Positions 43,464-52,800 of a DNA stretch of 64,000 nucleotides are shown here, piece by piece. Both the position numbers and the translations under genes were made by a program. How positions within the stretch are numbered: the stretch's first letter is position 1; every line of letters begins with the position of its first letter. The notes beneath the pieces are model-generated. The model ran no database searches. It was not told the origin of the DNA and worked only from the letters and a program-made list of their open reading frames with translations. Source of the stretch: Bacillota bacterium (GTDB taxonomy: Bacteria; Bacillota; Clostridia; Christensenellales; UMGS416); contig JAEWRW010000037.1 in assembly GCA_023398815.1 (NCBI GenBank), positions 78,052-142,051 on the forward strand, in the 5' to 3' direction.

Positions 43464-45287
43464 CTACTTGCTCTTGCCCTGGAAGTTGGAGCGCATGCGC
43501 ATGGTGTGGTCGAGGATGCGCTTGCGTAGCCGCGTGGTGTTGGGCGTCACTTCCAGCAGCTCATCGTCGGAGAGGAACTCCAGCGACTCCTCCAGGCTCA
43601 GGTGCCGGGGCGGGGTCAGGCGCAGCGCGTCGTCGGAACCGGCGGCACGCATGTTGGTGATGTGCTTCTTCTTGCACACGTTGACGGCGATGTCCTCGCT
43701 CTTGGGCGACACGCCCACGATCATGCCGGCGTAGACCGGCGTGCCGGGGTCGATGAAGAGCTGACCGCGCTCCTGGGCGTTGAAGAGACCGTAGGTCACA
43801 GACTCGCCGGTCTCAAAGGCGATGAGGGAGCCGGTGGCACGCCGCGGAATTTCACCCTTGATCGGCTCGTAGCCGGCAAAGATGGCGTTCAGGATGCCCT
43901 CGCCCTTGGTGTCGGTCATGAAGTCGCCACGGTAACCGAAGAGACCGCGGGACGGGATGCGGAACTCCAGCCGCATCCGCTCGCCGATGGGGTTCATGTG
44001 ATGCAGGTCGCCCTTGCGGGTGCCCATCTTCTCCATCACCACGCCCACGCAATCCTGCGGCACATCGATGATGAGACGCTCCATCGGCTCGCAGAGCGTG
44101 CCGTCAATTTCCTTGTAGAGCACCCGGGGGGTGCTGACCTGGAACTCGTACCCTTCGCGGCGCATGGTCTCAATGAGGATGGAGAGATGCATCTCACCCC
44201 GGCCTAGAACCCGGAAGGCGTCGGCCGAGTCCGTTTCCTCCACCCGCAGGGACACGTCCTTCAAGAGCTCCCGGAACAGCCGCGCCCGCAGGTGGCGGGA
44301 GGTGACGTACTTGCCTTCCCGACCAGCGAAGGGGCTGTCGTTGACCGAAAAGGTCATCTCCACAGTCGGCTCGGAGATTTTGACGAAGGTCAGCGGCTCC
44401 ACCGCCGCATTGTCGCAGATGGTATCGCCAATGGTCACGCCCTCGATGCCCGAAAGGCACACGATGTCGCCGACTTCGGCCCGCTCCACCGGCGTTCGCT
44501 TGAGCCCCTCAAACTGGTACATGGCGCTGATCTTCGCCTTGAAGAGCTTACTGTCCTCGTGGCGGCAGACGGTGACTTCCTGCCCCACGGCGATGGCGCC
44601 CCGCTCGATGCGGCCGATGGCGATGCGCCCGACATAGTCGCTGTAGTCGATGGACGACACCAGCATCTGCAGGGGCTCACTCTCCGGCCCTTCGGGCGCG
44701 GGGATGTAGTCGATGATGGTATCAAAGAGAGGCTTCAGGCTGTCTCCAGTCTGCAGCGGCGAGTGGGAGGCGATGCCCTGGCGGGCCGAGCAGTAGAGGA
44801 TGGGGCTGTCGAGCTGCTCGGCGGTGGCATCGAGCTCCAGCAGCAACTCCAGCACTTCGTCGCCCACCTCGTTGAGGCGCGCGTCTTCTCGGTCGATCTT
44901 GTTGACGACGATGATGACCCGATGGTTGAGCTCCAGCGCCTTTTGCAGCACGAAGCGGGTCTGGGGCATGGGGCCTTCAAAGGCGTCCACCAGCAGCAGC
45001 ACGCCGTTGACCATCTTGAGCACGCGCTCCACCTCGCCGCCGAAGTCGGCGTGGCCGGGGGTGTCAACGATGTTGATCTTGATGCCGTTGTAGTGGATGG
45101 AGGTGTTCTTGGCGAGGATGGTGATGCCGCGTTCCCGCTCCAGGTCGTTGTTGTCCATCACGCGCTCCTGCACCACTTGGTTTTCGCGGAACGCGCCGCC
45201 CTGCTTGAGCATCTCATCGACCAGTGTTGTCTTGCCGTGGTCAACGTGGGCGATGATGGCCACGTTACGGATGTCTTGACGTATCAT
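43464..45287 (-). CDS. typA: Ribosome-associated GTPase BipA/TypA
   Basis: 607 residues, the family length. Translational GTPase that assists late 50S assembly under stress or cold. G1 is AHVDHGKTT (13-21), G2 RGITI, G3 DTPGHADFGGEVER, and G4 NKIDREDAR. The C-terminal half has the EF-G-like domains and the BipA-specific end (ALRLTPPRHLSLEESLEFL...NTTRLRKRILD). The start at 45287 has only a weak upstream GGGGGA about 14 nt away, but no better start exists. It lies downstream of the EAL-GGDEF gene but has its own promoter. Confidence 0.95.
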   Translation of the reverse strand: MIRQDIRNVAIIAHVDHGKTTLVDEMLKQGGAFRENQVVQERVMDNNDLERERGITILAKNTSIHYNGIKINIVDTPGHADFGGEVERVLKMVNGVLLLVDAFEGPMPQTRFVLQKALELNHRVIIVVNKIDREDARLNEVGDEVLELLLELDATAEQLDSPILYCSARQGIASHSPLQTGDSLKPLFDTIIDYIPAPEGPESEPLQMLVSSIDYSDYVGRIAIGRIERGAIAVGQEVTVCRHEDSKLFKAKISAMYQFEGLKRTPVERAEVGDIVCLSGIEGVTIGDTICDNAAVEPLTFVKISEPTVEMTFSVNDSPFAGREGKYVTSRHLRARLFRELLKDVSLRVEETDSADAFRVLGRGEMHLSILIETMRREGYEFQVSTPRVLYKEIDGTLCEPMERLIIDVPQDCVGVVMEKMGTRKGDLHHMNPIGERMRLEFRIPSRGLFGYRGDFMTDTKGEGILNAIFAGYEPIKGEIPRRATGSLIAFETGESVTYGLFNAQERGQLFIDPGTPVYAGMIVGVSPKSEDIAVNVCKKKHITNMRAAGSDDALRLTPPRHLSLEESLEFLSDDELLEVTPNTTRLRKRILDHTMRMRSNFQGKSK

Positions 45288-45347
45288 ATGAAACAGGTGT
45301 CCCCCTTAAATTGGTTCAAAGCTATTCGCCGTCTGGCGCAACATAAT

Positions 45348-45376
45348 ATTATACAACAGGATACGCCGTTTGTCAT
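45348..45376 (-). promoter_or_regulatory. typA promoter
   Basis: Read leftward, ATGACA (complement of 45371-45376) and TATAAT (complement of 45348-45353) are 17 nt apart. Confidence 0.65.
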
Positions 45377-45405
45377 CTGCAAAAGTGGCGAAAAGGGGGA
45401 TTTCC

Positions 45406-47250
45406 TCAATCGACCAAAAAGCAACTGCCGGCAATGGCCTTGCAGGTGTGCTTCACCCTGGTGGCGTGCTCCGATAAGGCCACGGGGTCGGGGAAGTCAT
45501 GATCCATGGCCCGCACCACGGCGATGGACAGGGAGGGGAACGCAAACCAGACGGCATTGCCGGCGCGGTCGTGGCCCTCATAGCCGCCCACCTGCTGCTG
45601 TTCGGCAGGCAAGAACTGCCGGATGCCTTCGTCGAAGTGGCGCAGGATCGTCCGGCAGAGCACCTCCGGGTCAACCAGGGGGTGGTTGACCGTGGCGATG
45701 AAGTCGTCGCCGCCGATATGGCCGGCGAAGCGTGTGCCCGGGCAATCCTCCAGCGCCGCCTGCAGAATGCCGGCCAGGAAGAGAATGACCTGGTCGCCGT
45801 TTTCGAAGCCGAACCGGTCGTTGTAGGCTTTGAAGTTGTCAATGTCCAGGTAGAGCACGAAGGCGTCCCTCTGGCGGTTCAGGCATTCCTGCAGGTGTTG
45901 CTGAATGAGCACGTTGCCCGGGAGGCCTGTCAGTGGGTTGAGGTGCCGGGCCTGGGCCACGCGGATGTCCATTGTGGCCTCCAGCAGGTCCTTAACCGAC
46001 ACCAGGCCCAGGTACCGCCCGCTCCGCTCCACCAGGATGGAGTTGTACAGCCGGTCGTGGCTGCGCTGCATGGCCTGCCGGGCCACCGACTCGATGCTGC
46101 TCCCGGCGTCTACAATGAGCGGCTCCCCGTCCATCAGCAGCGTCACCGGGCGCTTGATGTAGAGGTCATACCCAAATTGAGTGCCTAGCCGGGCATAGAA
46201 GTTGTGGCGGGTCAGCAACCCCGCGATGGTGCCACTCTCCACCACCGGCAGGCAGTAGAGCTCGGGCTGGGACTCAAAGAGCACAAAGGCGTCCCGACAC
46301 AGGGCGGTGGGGGGCAGCAGCGGCGTGTCGCGGCAGATGGTGCCGACGTTGACGGCGGCCTGCTCCTGCCCACCTGAGCTGGGCACGGGCTGGGGGCGGT
46401 ACTGCTGGATGCAGGTGAGGGCCGAAGCCGAAACCTCAGCACAGTGATCGACCGGCCGCCCCAGCAGGAACCCCTGCCCATACTGCACCCCCAGTTCCCG
46501 CACCATCGTCAGCTCTTCTGCCGTTTCGATGCCCTCGGCGATGCTCTGGATGCCCACCTTGTGGCACAGGTCGGCCATGGCCCGCACCAGCGCCTGCTTC
46601 AGGCTGTCCTGCCCGATGCCGCGGATGAGATCCATGTCCAGCTTCAGGAACTGCGGATGCAGGTCGGCAATGAGCTTGAGACCGGAGTAGCCGGTGCCGG
46701 CGTCGTCAATGGCAAGCTGGTACCCCTGCTGGCGGTAGTGGCCCAGTGCCTCCAGGAAGAGGCGCGAATCGGGAAGGCGGTTGTGTTCGGTCAGCTCAAA
46801 CACGATTCGGCTGGGGTCGATGCGGAATTGGTTGAGATACTTGCGGGTGAACCCGCTACGGAACTGGGGATCGTTCAGCACCAACGGGTCGATGTTGAGG
46901 AAGAAGCGATGCTCCGTCGGCAGCGTGGCGATCGTTTCAAGCGCCCGCAGACGGCACAACGAATCCAGCTCCCACAGCCGTCCTTCCTGCCGCGCCGTCT
47001 CAAAGAGAGAGGACGGACTTTCCAGCGGTGAGCCCGCCGGCCCACGGGTGAGGGCCTCATAGCCCAGAATTCGCCCATCCTCCAGGGCGACGATGGGCTG
47101 GAACACCGTGCGAACCGCCCGGTTGGCCAATATGGCCGAGAGCTCACGCCCATCCGCCCGCACAGGGGCGGGGGAGGAGCCGACCGGCTCGCAGGGGGCA
47201 AAGGCAAAGTGCCAGTTAGGGCAACATAACATCGCGTCTTCCATACACAC
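45406..47250 (-). CDS. EAL-CBS-GGDEF cyclic-di-GMP signalling protein
   Basis: Up to 614 residues. No membrane segment is seen. The EAL phosphodiesterase domain comes first (about 37-270): YEALTRG (Glu65), FFLNIDP, FELTEHNR, IDDAGTGYSG (Asp182/183), KLDMDLIRG, AEGIE and QG are kept, so activity is likely. A CBS pair follows (about 300-428), then a GGDEF domain with YLDIDNFKAYND and the active-site variant GGDDF (513-517). The product-inhibition RxxD site is absent. CBS domains may sense nucleotides. The start is uncertain: ATG at 47250, 47244 or 47232, the last having GGAAG in front. Confidence 0.85.
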   Translation of the reverse strand: MCMEDAMLCCPNWHFAFAPCEPVGSSPAPVRADGRELSAILANRAVRTVFQPIVALEDGRILGYEALTRGPAGSPLESPSSLFETARQEGRLWELDSLCRLRALETIATLPTEHRFFLNIDPLVLNDPQFRSGFTRKYLNQFRIDPSRIVFELTEHNRLPDSRLFLEALGHYRQQGYQLAIDDAGTGYSGLKLIADLHPQFLKLDMDLIRGIGQDSLKQALVRAMADLCHKVGIQSIAEGIETAEELTMVRELGVQYGQGFLLGRPVDHCAEVSASALTCIQQYRPQPVPSSGGQEQAAVNVGTICRDTPLLPPTALCRDAFVLFESQPELYCLPVVESGTIAGLLTRHNFYARLGTQFGYDLYIKRPVTLLMDGEPLIVDAGSSIESVARQAMQRSHDRLYNSILVERSGRYLGLVSVKDLLEATMDIRVAQARHLNPLTGLPGNVLIQQHLQECLNRQRDAFVLYLDIDNFKAYNDRFGFENGDQVILFLAGILQAALEDCPGTRFAGHIGGDDFIATVNHPLVDPEVLCRTILRHFDEGIRQFLPAEQQQVGGYEGHDRAGNAVWFAFPSLSIAVVRAMDHDFPDPVALSEHATRVKHTCKAIAGSCFLVD

Positions 47251-47370
47251 CGACCGCAGAGCGGCTTCCTCTTTTATACTTCAATGGCAAGATGCCCTTT
47301 GTATGTAAAGACCGGATGAAATTCTTGTTAATTCCATGAAAAATCGTAATTTGTTGCACGTTCTGGCTCG

Positions 47371-47399
47371 TTTACAAAATCTGTCGATGGATGTATACT
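47371..47399 (+). promoter_or_regulatory. Promoter of the LacI-family gene
   Basis: TTTACA (47371-47376) and TATACT (47394-47399) are 17 nt apart. Confidence 0.7.
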
Positions 47400-47402
47400 A
47401 AA

Positions 47403-47416
47403 TGTAATCGATTACA
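47403..47416. promoter_or_regulatory. LacI/cre-type operator
   Basis: TGTAATCGATTACA is a perfect 14-bp palindrome with a central CG, the form bound by LacI/GalR-family proteins, and it fits the catabolite-response element pattern. It lies just after the -10 box, so binding would block transcription of the regulator gene itself. Confidence 0.7.
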
Positions 47417-47432
47417 AAGCGCGAGGAGCAAC

Positions 47433-48461
47433 ATGGCAAAGAACAAAATCACCGTGTATGACATTGCCAAGGAGGCGGGCGTCTCGGCGGCAACGGTGTC
47501 GCGTGTACTCACCGGCAATGTACCGGTGCATGAAAAAACCAAGGAAAAGGTCACTGAGGTGCTGCAGAAGTACAACTTCCGCCCGAGCTCGGTGGCGCGC
47601 AGCCTCAAGGCCCGCCGCTCCAAGAGCATCGGCTTTGTGGTGCCGGACATCACCAACCATTACTTTTCCACCATGTTCCTGGCACTGGAGCTGCTCGCCG
47701 CCCAGCATGGCTACACGGTCATTCTGTGCAATTCCAACTCCGACTTTACCCGGGAGAGTGAAATCCTGGAGGTGCTGCTGGAGAAAGAGGTCGAGCTCAT
47801 CGTCTTCACCGGCGGGCGCATTGACACCGTAGGCCTGCCCAAGAAGTATGTGACCGAGATTGAGCGCGTGAACCGCATGGTGCCGCTGGTCACCTGTTCG
47901 GTCATCCCCGGTGCCAAGTGCATCCAGATCGTCAACGACGAGCGGCAGGGGGTGTTCACGCTGGTGGGCCATCTGGCGGGGCTGGGGCACCACGACATCG
48001 GCATGGTGGGCGGCACGGGCACCAACCGCCCCATCTCCCTGCGTCGCCAGCACCTGTTGGAGGCGGCTGAGGAGTACCGCCTGCGTGTGCGGGATGAGTG
48101 GCTCATCATCGAGGGTGGGTTCCTGCTGGCCTCCGGCAGCCAGTGTATGGAGAAAATGCTGTCCTTGCCCCAGAAACCCTCGGCTGTCATGGCCTTCAAC
48201 GACGTGGTGGCGGTGGGGGCGCTTTCCACCCTGCAGCGGCATGGCGTTCGCGTGCCCGAGGACATGGCGCTGACCGGCTATGACGGCGTGCAGATCACCG
48301 CAAGCTCCTACCCGGGCATCACCACGGTCGGCGCTAATTTCAACGGGTATGCCGAGCGTATCATGGACATTGTGCTCAACCACCCCGAGCCCGGCCAGGT
48401 GGTGGAGACCATGTTCCCGATGGAACTGATGGCGCGGGAGAGCACGCTGGGAAAACAGTAA
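47433..48461 (+). CDS. LacI/GalR-family transcriptional regulator
   Basis: 342 residues from the ATG at 47433 after GAGGAG. The N-terminal helix-turn-helix (ITVYDIAKEAGVSAATVSRVLTG, about 5-27) and hinge helix region (SSVARSLKARRSKSIGFVVPD) are followed by a periplasmic-binding-protein-like effector domain with FTRESEILEVLLEKEVELIVFTGG and GYDGVQITASSYPGITTV. Family members respond to a sugar or phosphosugar. The ligand is unknown. It could control its own gene through the palindrome at 47403-47416, and perhaps the downstream hydrolase, but no second copy of this palindrome was noticed near those genes. Confidence 0.9.
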   Translation: MAKNKITVYDIAKEAGVSAATVSRVLTGNVPVHEKTKEKVTEVLQKYNFRPSSVARSLKARRSKSIGFVVPDITNHYFSTMFLALELLAAQHGYTVILCNSNSDFTRESEILEVLLEKEVELIVFTGGRIDTVGLPKKYVTEIERVNRMVPLVTCSVIPGAKCIQIVNDERQGVFTLVGHLAGLGHHDIGMVGGTGTNRPISLRRQHLLEAAEEYRLRVRDEWLIIEGGFLLASGSQCMEKMLSLPQKPSAVMAFNDVVAVGALSTLQRHGVRVPEDMALTGYDGVQITASSYPGITTVGANFNGYAERIMDIVLNHPEPGQVVETMFPMELMARESTLGKQ

Positions 48462-48550
48462 ATCACAAGGCGGTTGTTCTTGCGTCGGCCCTTGTGCCGT
48501 GGTACCATACTGGGGAATGATTGCCCAGAATCCACCAGTTGGAGGTACCC

Positions 48551-49099
48551 GTGAAGGCACGTACGCTTGTTCTTGTCGCCCTGTTCGCCGCGCTGACGGT
48601 GGCCGGGGCTTTTTTGCGTTTTCCCACGCCGCTGGTTCCCTTCACCCTGCAGATCTTCTTTACCCTGCTGGCCGGCGCGCTGCTGGGGCCCCGCATGGGA
48701 GCGCTGTCTCAGGCGCTGTATGTGGCCATCGGGCTCATTGGCCTGCCGGTGTTTGCCGGGGGTACGGCCGGGGGCATTGGGTATGTCACCACGCCGTCCT
48801 TCGGGTATCTCATTGGCATGGTGGCCGGGGCCTTTGTCTGCGGCCTCATCGCCGGGCAGGATGCCAAGCCAAGCCTGCCGCGCATGCTGGCGGCCACCTT
48901 CGCCGGGCTGTTGGTCATCTATGTGGTTGGCGTTTCCTACCTCTATCTCATCATGAATCTGTACCTGGGTAAGGCCATGTCGGTGGGCACGGCCCTCTAC
49001 TCGGGTTTTCTCATCTTCCTGCCGCTGGACGCTGTGAAGTGTGTGGCGGCTGCCCTATTGGCCCGGCGGTTGCGGCCCCTGTTGCGCCGTCCGGCGTAA
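48551..49099 (+). CDS. bioY: Biotin transporter substrate-specificity component BioY
   Basis: 182 residues from GTG at 48551 (GGAGG 5-6 nt upstream). Six hydrophobic segments with the BioY blocks LVPFTLQIFFTLLAGALLGPRMGALSQALYVAIGLIGLPVFAGG and PSFGYLIGMVAGAFVCGL identify the S-component of the biotin ECF transporter. No energising ECF subunits lie nearby, so it must use a shared module or act alone. No BirA-type operator was recognised upstream. Confidence 0.93.
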   Translation: MKARTLVLVALFAALTVAGAFLRFPTPLVPFTLQIFFTLLAGALLGPRMGALSQALYVAIGLIGLPVFAGGTAGGIGYVTTPSFGYLIGMVAGAFVCGLIAGQDAKPSLPRMLAATFAGLLVIYVVGVSYLYLIMNLYLGKAMSVGTALYSGFLIFLPLDAVKCVAAALLARRLRPLLRRPA

Positions 49100-49127
49100 T
49101 TGTTCCAAAGGAGAGGAGTGTAGCACC

Positions 49128-50702
49128 ATGTTTTTTCAGGTTGACGGAAAGCCATTTTTCCCGCTGGGCGGGCAGGCCAACAACTCCAGCGCTTACAACG
49201 CGGCGGAGATCGCCAGCGCCATTGCGGGCGTGAAGGCACTGGGCGGCAACACGTTGGAAGCTCCGGTCTATTGGGGGCAGGTGGAGCCCCAGGAGGGACA
49301 GTTCTACTTTCAGCCGGTGGATGAACTGCTGACAGCCTGCCGGGCGGCAGGGCTGAAGCTCGTCATCCTGTGGTTCGCCACCTGGAAGAACGGCGAGATG
49401 CGCTACGCCCCCGAGTGGGTGAAGACCGACCGGGCGCGGTTCCGCCGTGTACGCCGGGTGGACGGCACCGACATGCAGGTACTCTCCAGCCACTGCCGCG
49501 CCTCGCTGGAGGCCGACAAGGCCGCCTTTTCCGCGCTGGCGGCCCACTTGAAGGCCGCAGGTGCGAAGGACACGGTCATCGCCATGCAGGTGGAGAATGA
49601 GCCGGGCATCCTGGGCAGCGACCGCGACTATGGCCCTGAGGCCATGGCGGGCTGCAAGGCCCCTGTGCCGGCGGAGCTGCTGGCGTTCCTCAAGGCCCGT
49701 GGCTGCGGCCCGACCTGGCAGGCCTGGCAGGATTGCGGAGCGCCCCGTGGCGGCAGCTGGCTCAAGTGCTTTGGCGAGCACGGCCCGGAGTTTGAACAGG
49801 CCTGGTCCATCGCCCGCTACATCGACGAGATCGCCGGGGCGGGCAAGGCCCTCTTTCCCGTGCCCCACTATGCCAACGTGTGGCTGGGTGAACAGGGCTG
49901 GCAGCTGCCGGGCTTGTACCCCGCCGGCGGTGCGGTAGGCCGGGTGCTGGACGTGTGGAAGGCCGCTCTCACCAATCTTGACTTCGTTGCGCCAGACATT
50001 TACCTCACCAACCCCGGCGACTACCGCGGGGCGTGTGAGATTTACCACCGCGCGGACAACCCGCTCTTCGTGCCCGAGTCCGGCCCGTCGGACTCCAATG
50101 CCCTCAACATGCTGCGGGCCATTGCTGACTACGACGCCGAGGGGTACTGCTATTTTGCCGCCGACTCGGTGCTGACGCCCGATGGCAGTGCCATTCGTCC
50201 GGAGGCCAGCCTCTTTGCCGAGAGCGTCTCCTGCGTCAAGGCGCTGCTGCCGCTGCTTGTGAAGTTCCACGGCACGGGCCGTGTGCACTCCGTGGTGCAG
50301 GAGAGCGGCCAGGCCAACCAGCGCTTCCTCTTTGAGCGCTTCATCGGCCTGGCGGACTTCGCCAACACCGGGCTCCATTACGACCACCGCCACACCCGCG
50401 AGCCTGCCATCACCGAGGGCAAGCCCCAGTACGGCCTCATTGTGGAGGCCTCGCCTGAGGAGTTCTACCTCGTTGGCAATTTCCGCCTCTATCTGGTGCC
50501 GCGAAAGAGCCCCGAGTGGATGATCAGCTTCTACAACCCCTTCGGTTTTGTCCCGCCGGATTATCTCACCGTGGAGGAGGGGACGCTCGACGAGGATGGC
50601 GTCTTCCATGCCCTGCGGGAGCGCAACGGCGACGAGGCGTCCTGGGCCAGCTTCTGGGCCACGCCCCGGTGCGGCGTGGTGCGTGTGCGGCTGACAAAGT
50701 AG
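49128..50702 (+). CDS. GH35/GH42-like glycoside hydrolase (DUF5597 type)
   Basis: 524 residues from the ATG at 49128 after AAAGGAGAGGAG. A TIM barrel with acid/base Glu158 in QVENEPG and putative nucleophile Glu317 in FVPESG follows the pattern of clan A beta-galactosidases. N-terminal block GGNTLEAPVYWGQVEPQEGQFYF is typical of GH35/GH42. The C-terminal part (EEFYLVGNFRLYLV ...) resembles DUF5597, seen in GH35-like cytoplasmic enzymes. No signal peptide is present, so it would act on imported oligosaccharides. Specificity for galactosides is likely but not proven. Confidence 0.8.
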   Translation: MFFQVDGKPFFPLGGQANNSSAYNAAEIASAIAGVKALGGNTLEAPVYWGQVEPQEGQFYFQPVDELLTACRAAGLKLVILWFATWKNGEMRYAPEWVKTDRARFRRVRRVDGTDMQVLSSHCRASLEADKAAFSALAAHLKAAGAKDTVIAMQVENEPGILGSDRDYGPEAMAGCKAPVPAELLAFLKARGCGPTWQAWQDCGAPRGGSWLKCFGEHGPEFEQAWSIARYIDEIAGAGKALFPVPHYANVWLGEQGWQLPGLYPAGGAVGRVLDVWKAALTNLDFVAPDIYLTNPGDYRGACEIYHRADNPLFVPESGPSDSNALNMLRAIADYDAEGYCYFAADSVLTPDGSAIRPEASLFAESVSCVKALLPLLVKFHGTGRVHSVVQESGQANQRFLFERFIGLADFANTGLHYDHRHTREPAITEGKPQYGLIVEASPEEFYLVGNFRLYLVPRKSPEWMISFYNPFGFVPPDYLTVEEGTLDEDGVFHALRERNGDEASWASFWATPRCGVVRVRLTK

Positions 50703-50865
50703 TTAGGGCCGACAGGTGATTGCACGCAGGTGAGGAGGCATGGCCCCCGCTAGTTGGCCCTGCGGGTGGGCAAGGCGCTCCACTGGCAGCGCAACGGGAC
50801 GGTACCCTGCGCAAACCGCCCCATGCCAGAACCACGACAGCAGGACACAACAGGAGGGACGACGC

Positions 50866-51237
50866 ATGACCATTGACCGGGTGGAGCAAAACGGTGTGGC
50901 CGTTGCCGCCGTGCACAGCGATGAGGTCGTTCTGCGCGACGCCCAATCGGCCCTGGATTTCATGATGACCCTGCAATACGAAACCGGCTGCAGCCGCATC
51001 GCGCTCAATAAGGAAGCCATTACCGAGGACTTCTTCGCCCTGCGCACGGGGCTCGCGGGGGAGATGCTGCAGAAGTTCGTGAACTACCGTGTGAAGCTCG
51101 CCGTCTACGGGGACTTCTCAAGGTACACCAGCAAACCTCTGCGCGATTTCATGGGGGAGTGCAACCGTGGCAGCCATGTGTTCTTCCAGCCCACACAGGC
51201 GGACGCCGTGACACGGCTGGTCGCCGCGCCGGAGTAA
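50866..51237 (+). CDS. DUF4180 family protein
   Basis: 123 residues from the ATG at 50866 after AGGAGGG. Upstream in-frame sequence lacks a ribosome binding site. Blocks LRDAQSALDFMMTLQYETGCSRIALNKEAITEDFF and FVNYRVKLAVYGDFSRYTSKPLRDFMGECNRG match what I recall of DUF4180, cytoplasmic proteins of unknown function that are common in Bacillota and often encoded beside regulators or alone. No neighbour suggests a pathway. Confidence 0.75.
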   Translation: MTIDRVEQNGVAVAAVHSDEVVLRDAQSALDFMMTLQYETGCSRIALNKEAITEDFFALRTGLAGEMLQKFVNYRVKLAVYGDFSRYTSKPLRDFMGECNRGSHVFFQPTQADAVTRLVAAPE

Positions 51238-51331
51238 GGATTAGAAGGGGCCGCCGGTAATATCCATCGGAGGATACTGCTGGAAGGCAGACCTTTTGCG
51301 CCGGATGTCGGGAATGGGGGGGAGTCTGTGC

Positions 51332-51808
51332 ATGAATGATATGGAGAAGATTCTCCGCAATTTGCCGACTTCAGAACTCTTGAAGATTGTGCAGCAAGAG
51401 TATCAGGATTACTCGACAGATGCCCTCGATTGTGCTGTTGAGGAACTCAAAGGACGGGCGCAAGAGGGCATGGACCGGATTGCCACCGACATTGAGAAAG
51501 AAAAGGAAAGACGCGCGATTGCAGAGCCCGTTACCACGGGGAGGTACCAAAAGACCATGGGTGCCCATTGCTGCGAATGCGGCTACACCGGGCCCATGGC
51601 CATCGTCCGGGAGCGTCTGCCGGTGGCGGCATTCGTCCTGACGGCCATTGCCGTGTTGTACCTGCTCTTTGTGAGACGGTATTTCGTGTTTGGGATTTTT
51701 GAGATCCTTCTCTGGTTGCTGCTCGTTCTCATTGATGTCTGGGTCGTCACCGTGCACCGGAAACGGGAGCTTGCGTGTCCCCAATGCAAAAAGACATTGC
51801 GTCTGTGA
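51332..51808 (+). CDS. Membrane protein with split zinc ribbon, unknown function
   Basis: 158 residues from the ATG at 51332. GGGGGGAG lies about 9 nt upstream, and the frame is open to a TTG at 51296. The N-terminal 60 residues are charged and helical (PTSELLKIVQQEYQDYSTDALDCAVEELKGRA). Then HCCECG and, near the end, CPQCKK form two CxxC knuckles that flank two membrane segments. This is the layout of small zinc-ribbon membrane proteins with unassigned function. Not recognised beyond this. Confidence 0.65.
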   Translation: MNDMEKILRNLPTSELLKIVQQEYQDYSTDALDCAVEELKGRAQEGMDRIATDIEKEKERRAIAEPVTTGRYQKTMGAHCCECGYTGPMAIVRERLPVAAFVLTAIAVLYLLFVRRYFVFGIFEILLWLLLVLIDVWVVTVHRKRELACPQCKKTLRL

Positions 51809-51844
51809 TAGTGGGGCTTTGCTCCGACTGATGGAGTGGCAATG

Positions 51845-51872
51845 AAAAACGGCGGCAGGATGTCCTGCCGCC
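51845..51872 (-). terminator. Terminator of the PHP gene
   Basis: Perfect stem GCGGCAGGA/TCCTGCCGC (51852-51860 with 51863-51871) with a two-base loop. Read leftward it is followed by TTTTT (complement of 51845-51849). Confidence 0.85.
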
Positions 51873-51887
51873 GCTTGGCATGTCGTG

Positions 51888-52610
51888 TTATTTCTTCCGC
51901 TTCACCGCCACACAGGCCAGGAATTTCTCCATCGACGTGTTAGCGATGAGTTCCTCGGGGAAGTTCAATTCCTCAATGAGGGCCAGCGCGTTCTCAAAGT
52001 GGCCGATGCTGGCCGAGAAGTGGGAATCGGAGTTGACGACGATCCTCACGCCCTGTTTGCGGCACTCCTTTAGGAGTTCGCGGCAGTTCTGCTGCGCGCC
52101 GGGGCGGGGCTTCTTGTCGGAGAGGGAGTGGTTATTGAGTTCTAGCAGCGTGCCCGTGTCGGCGGCGGCCTTGGCAAGCTGGGGGTAGAGCACGGGCATG
52201 CGCCCATCGTCGGGGTGGCCGATGATGGTGACGCGCTCGTCGGCCATGGCACGCACACAGGCCGTGGTGTAGTAGTCGGCGTCGGGCCCGCTGATGGTGA
52301 TGGTGTGGCAGCTTGCCACGATCACATCGAGGTTCCGGGTCATGTGGCGGTCGCCGTCGATGGCCCCGGTGTCGTCCACGATGTTGGCCTCCATCCCGCG
52401 GAAGACGCGCACCCCGTGGATGACGTCGGGCAGCACGATCATGTTGTCAAAATACCAGGCGGGCAGGGCAGTGGGCATGTTCGGCCCGTGGTCGGTGATG
52501 GCCAGGCCATCGAGCCCGATGGCGGCGGCGGCACGGCAGTTTTCCTCAATGGTGGAGTAAGCGTGGCCGCTCACCAGGGTGTGCGTGTGCAGGTCGGCAG
52601 CGATTCTCAC
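51888..52610 (-). CDS. PHP-domain phosphoesterase (YcdX-like)
   Basis: 240 residues from GTG at 52610, preceded by AGAGAGGA. An in-frame ATG at 52637 has no clear site. PHP motifs are complete: DLHTHTLVSGHA (motif I), AITDHG (II), GMEANI, SCHT, GHPDDG and NSDSHF. YcdX-type proteins are trinuclear-metal phosphatases. Histidinol phosphatase activity is possible but no histidine genes are near. Convergent with the zinc-ribbon gene. Confidence 0.85.
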   Translation of the reverse strand: MRIAADLHTHTLVSGHAYSTIEENCRAAAAIGLDGLAITDHGPNMPTALPAWYFDNMIVLPDVIHGVRVFRGMEANIVDDTGAIDGDRHMTRNLDVIVASCHTITISGPDADYYTTACVRAMADERVTIIGHPDDGRMPVLYPQLAKAAADTGTLLELNNHSLSDKKPRPGAQQNCRELLKECRKQGVRIVVNSDSHFSASIGHFENALALIEELNFPEELIANTSMEKFLACVAVKRKK

Positions 52611-52765
52611 GGTTCCAGTCCTCTCTCTATGGCGCATTCCGATCGTTCTCAATCCGCCACAGTATAGCACAGTTTGTCGAATGCTTGGGCTTTCCCATGT
52701 TGATTCAATGTTAAAAGGGTAGATCGATGCCGCCTGGCATTACTGGTCACGGCCCATGCGGGCAG

Positions 52766-52794
52766 TTGACGGCCCGGCTGGCGCGCGGTATAAT
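52766..52794 (+). promoter_or_regulatory. trpS promoter
   Basis: TTGACG (52766-52771) and TATAAT (52789-52794) are 17 nt apart. Transcription starts near 52801, at the 5' end of the T-box leader. Confidence 0.8.
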
Positions 52795-52800
52795 GGCGCA

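Noticed and set aside
48462..48550. Search for a BirA operator or biotin riboswitch before bioY
   Set aside because: No TTGTTAACC-type dyad and no structured leader were found. The gap is only about 90 nt with a weak promoter match.
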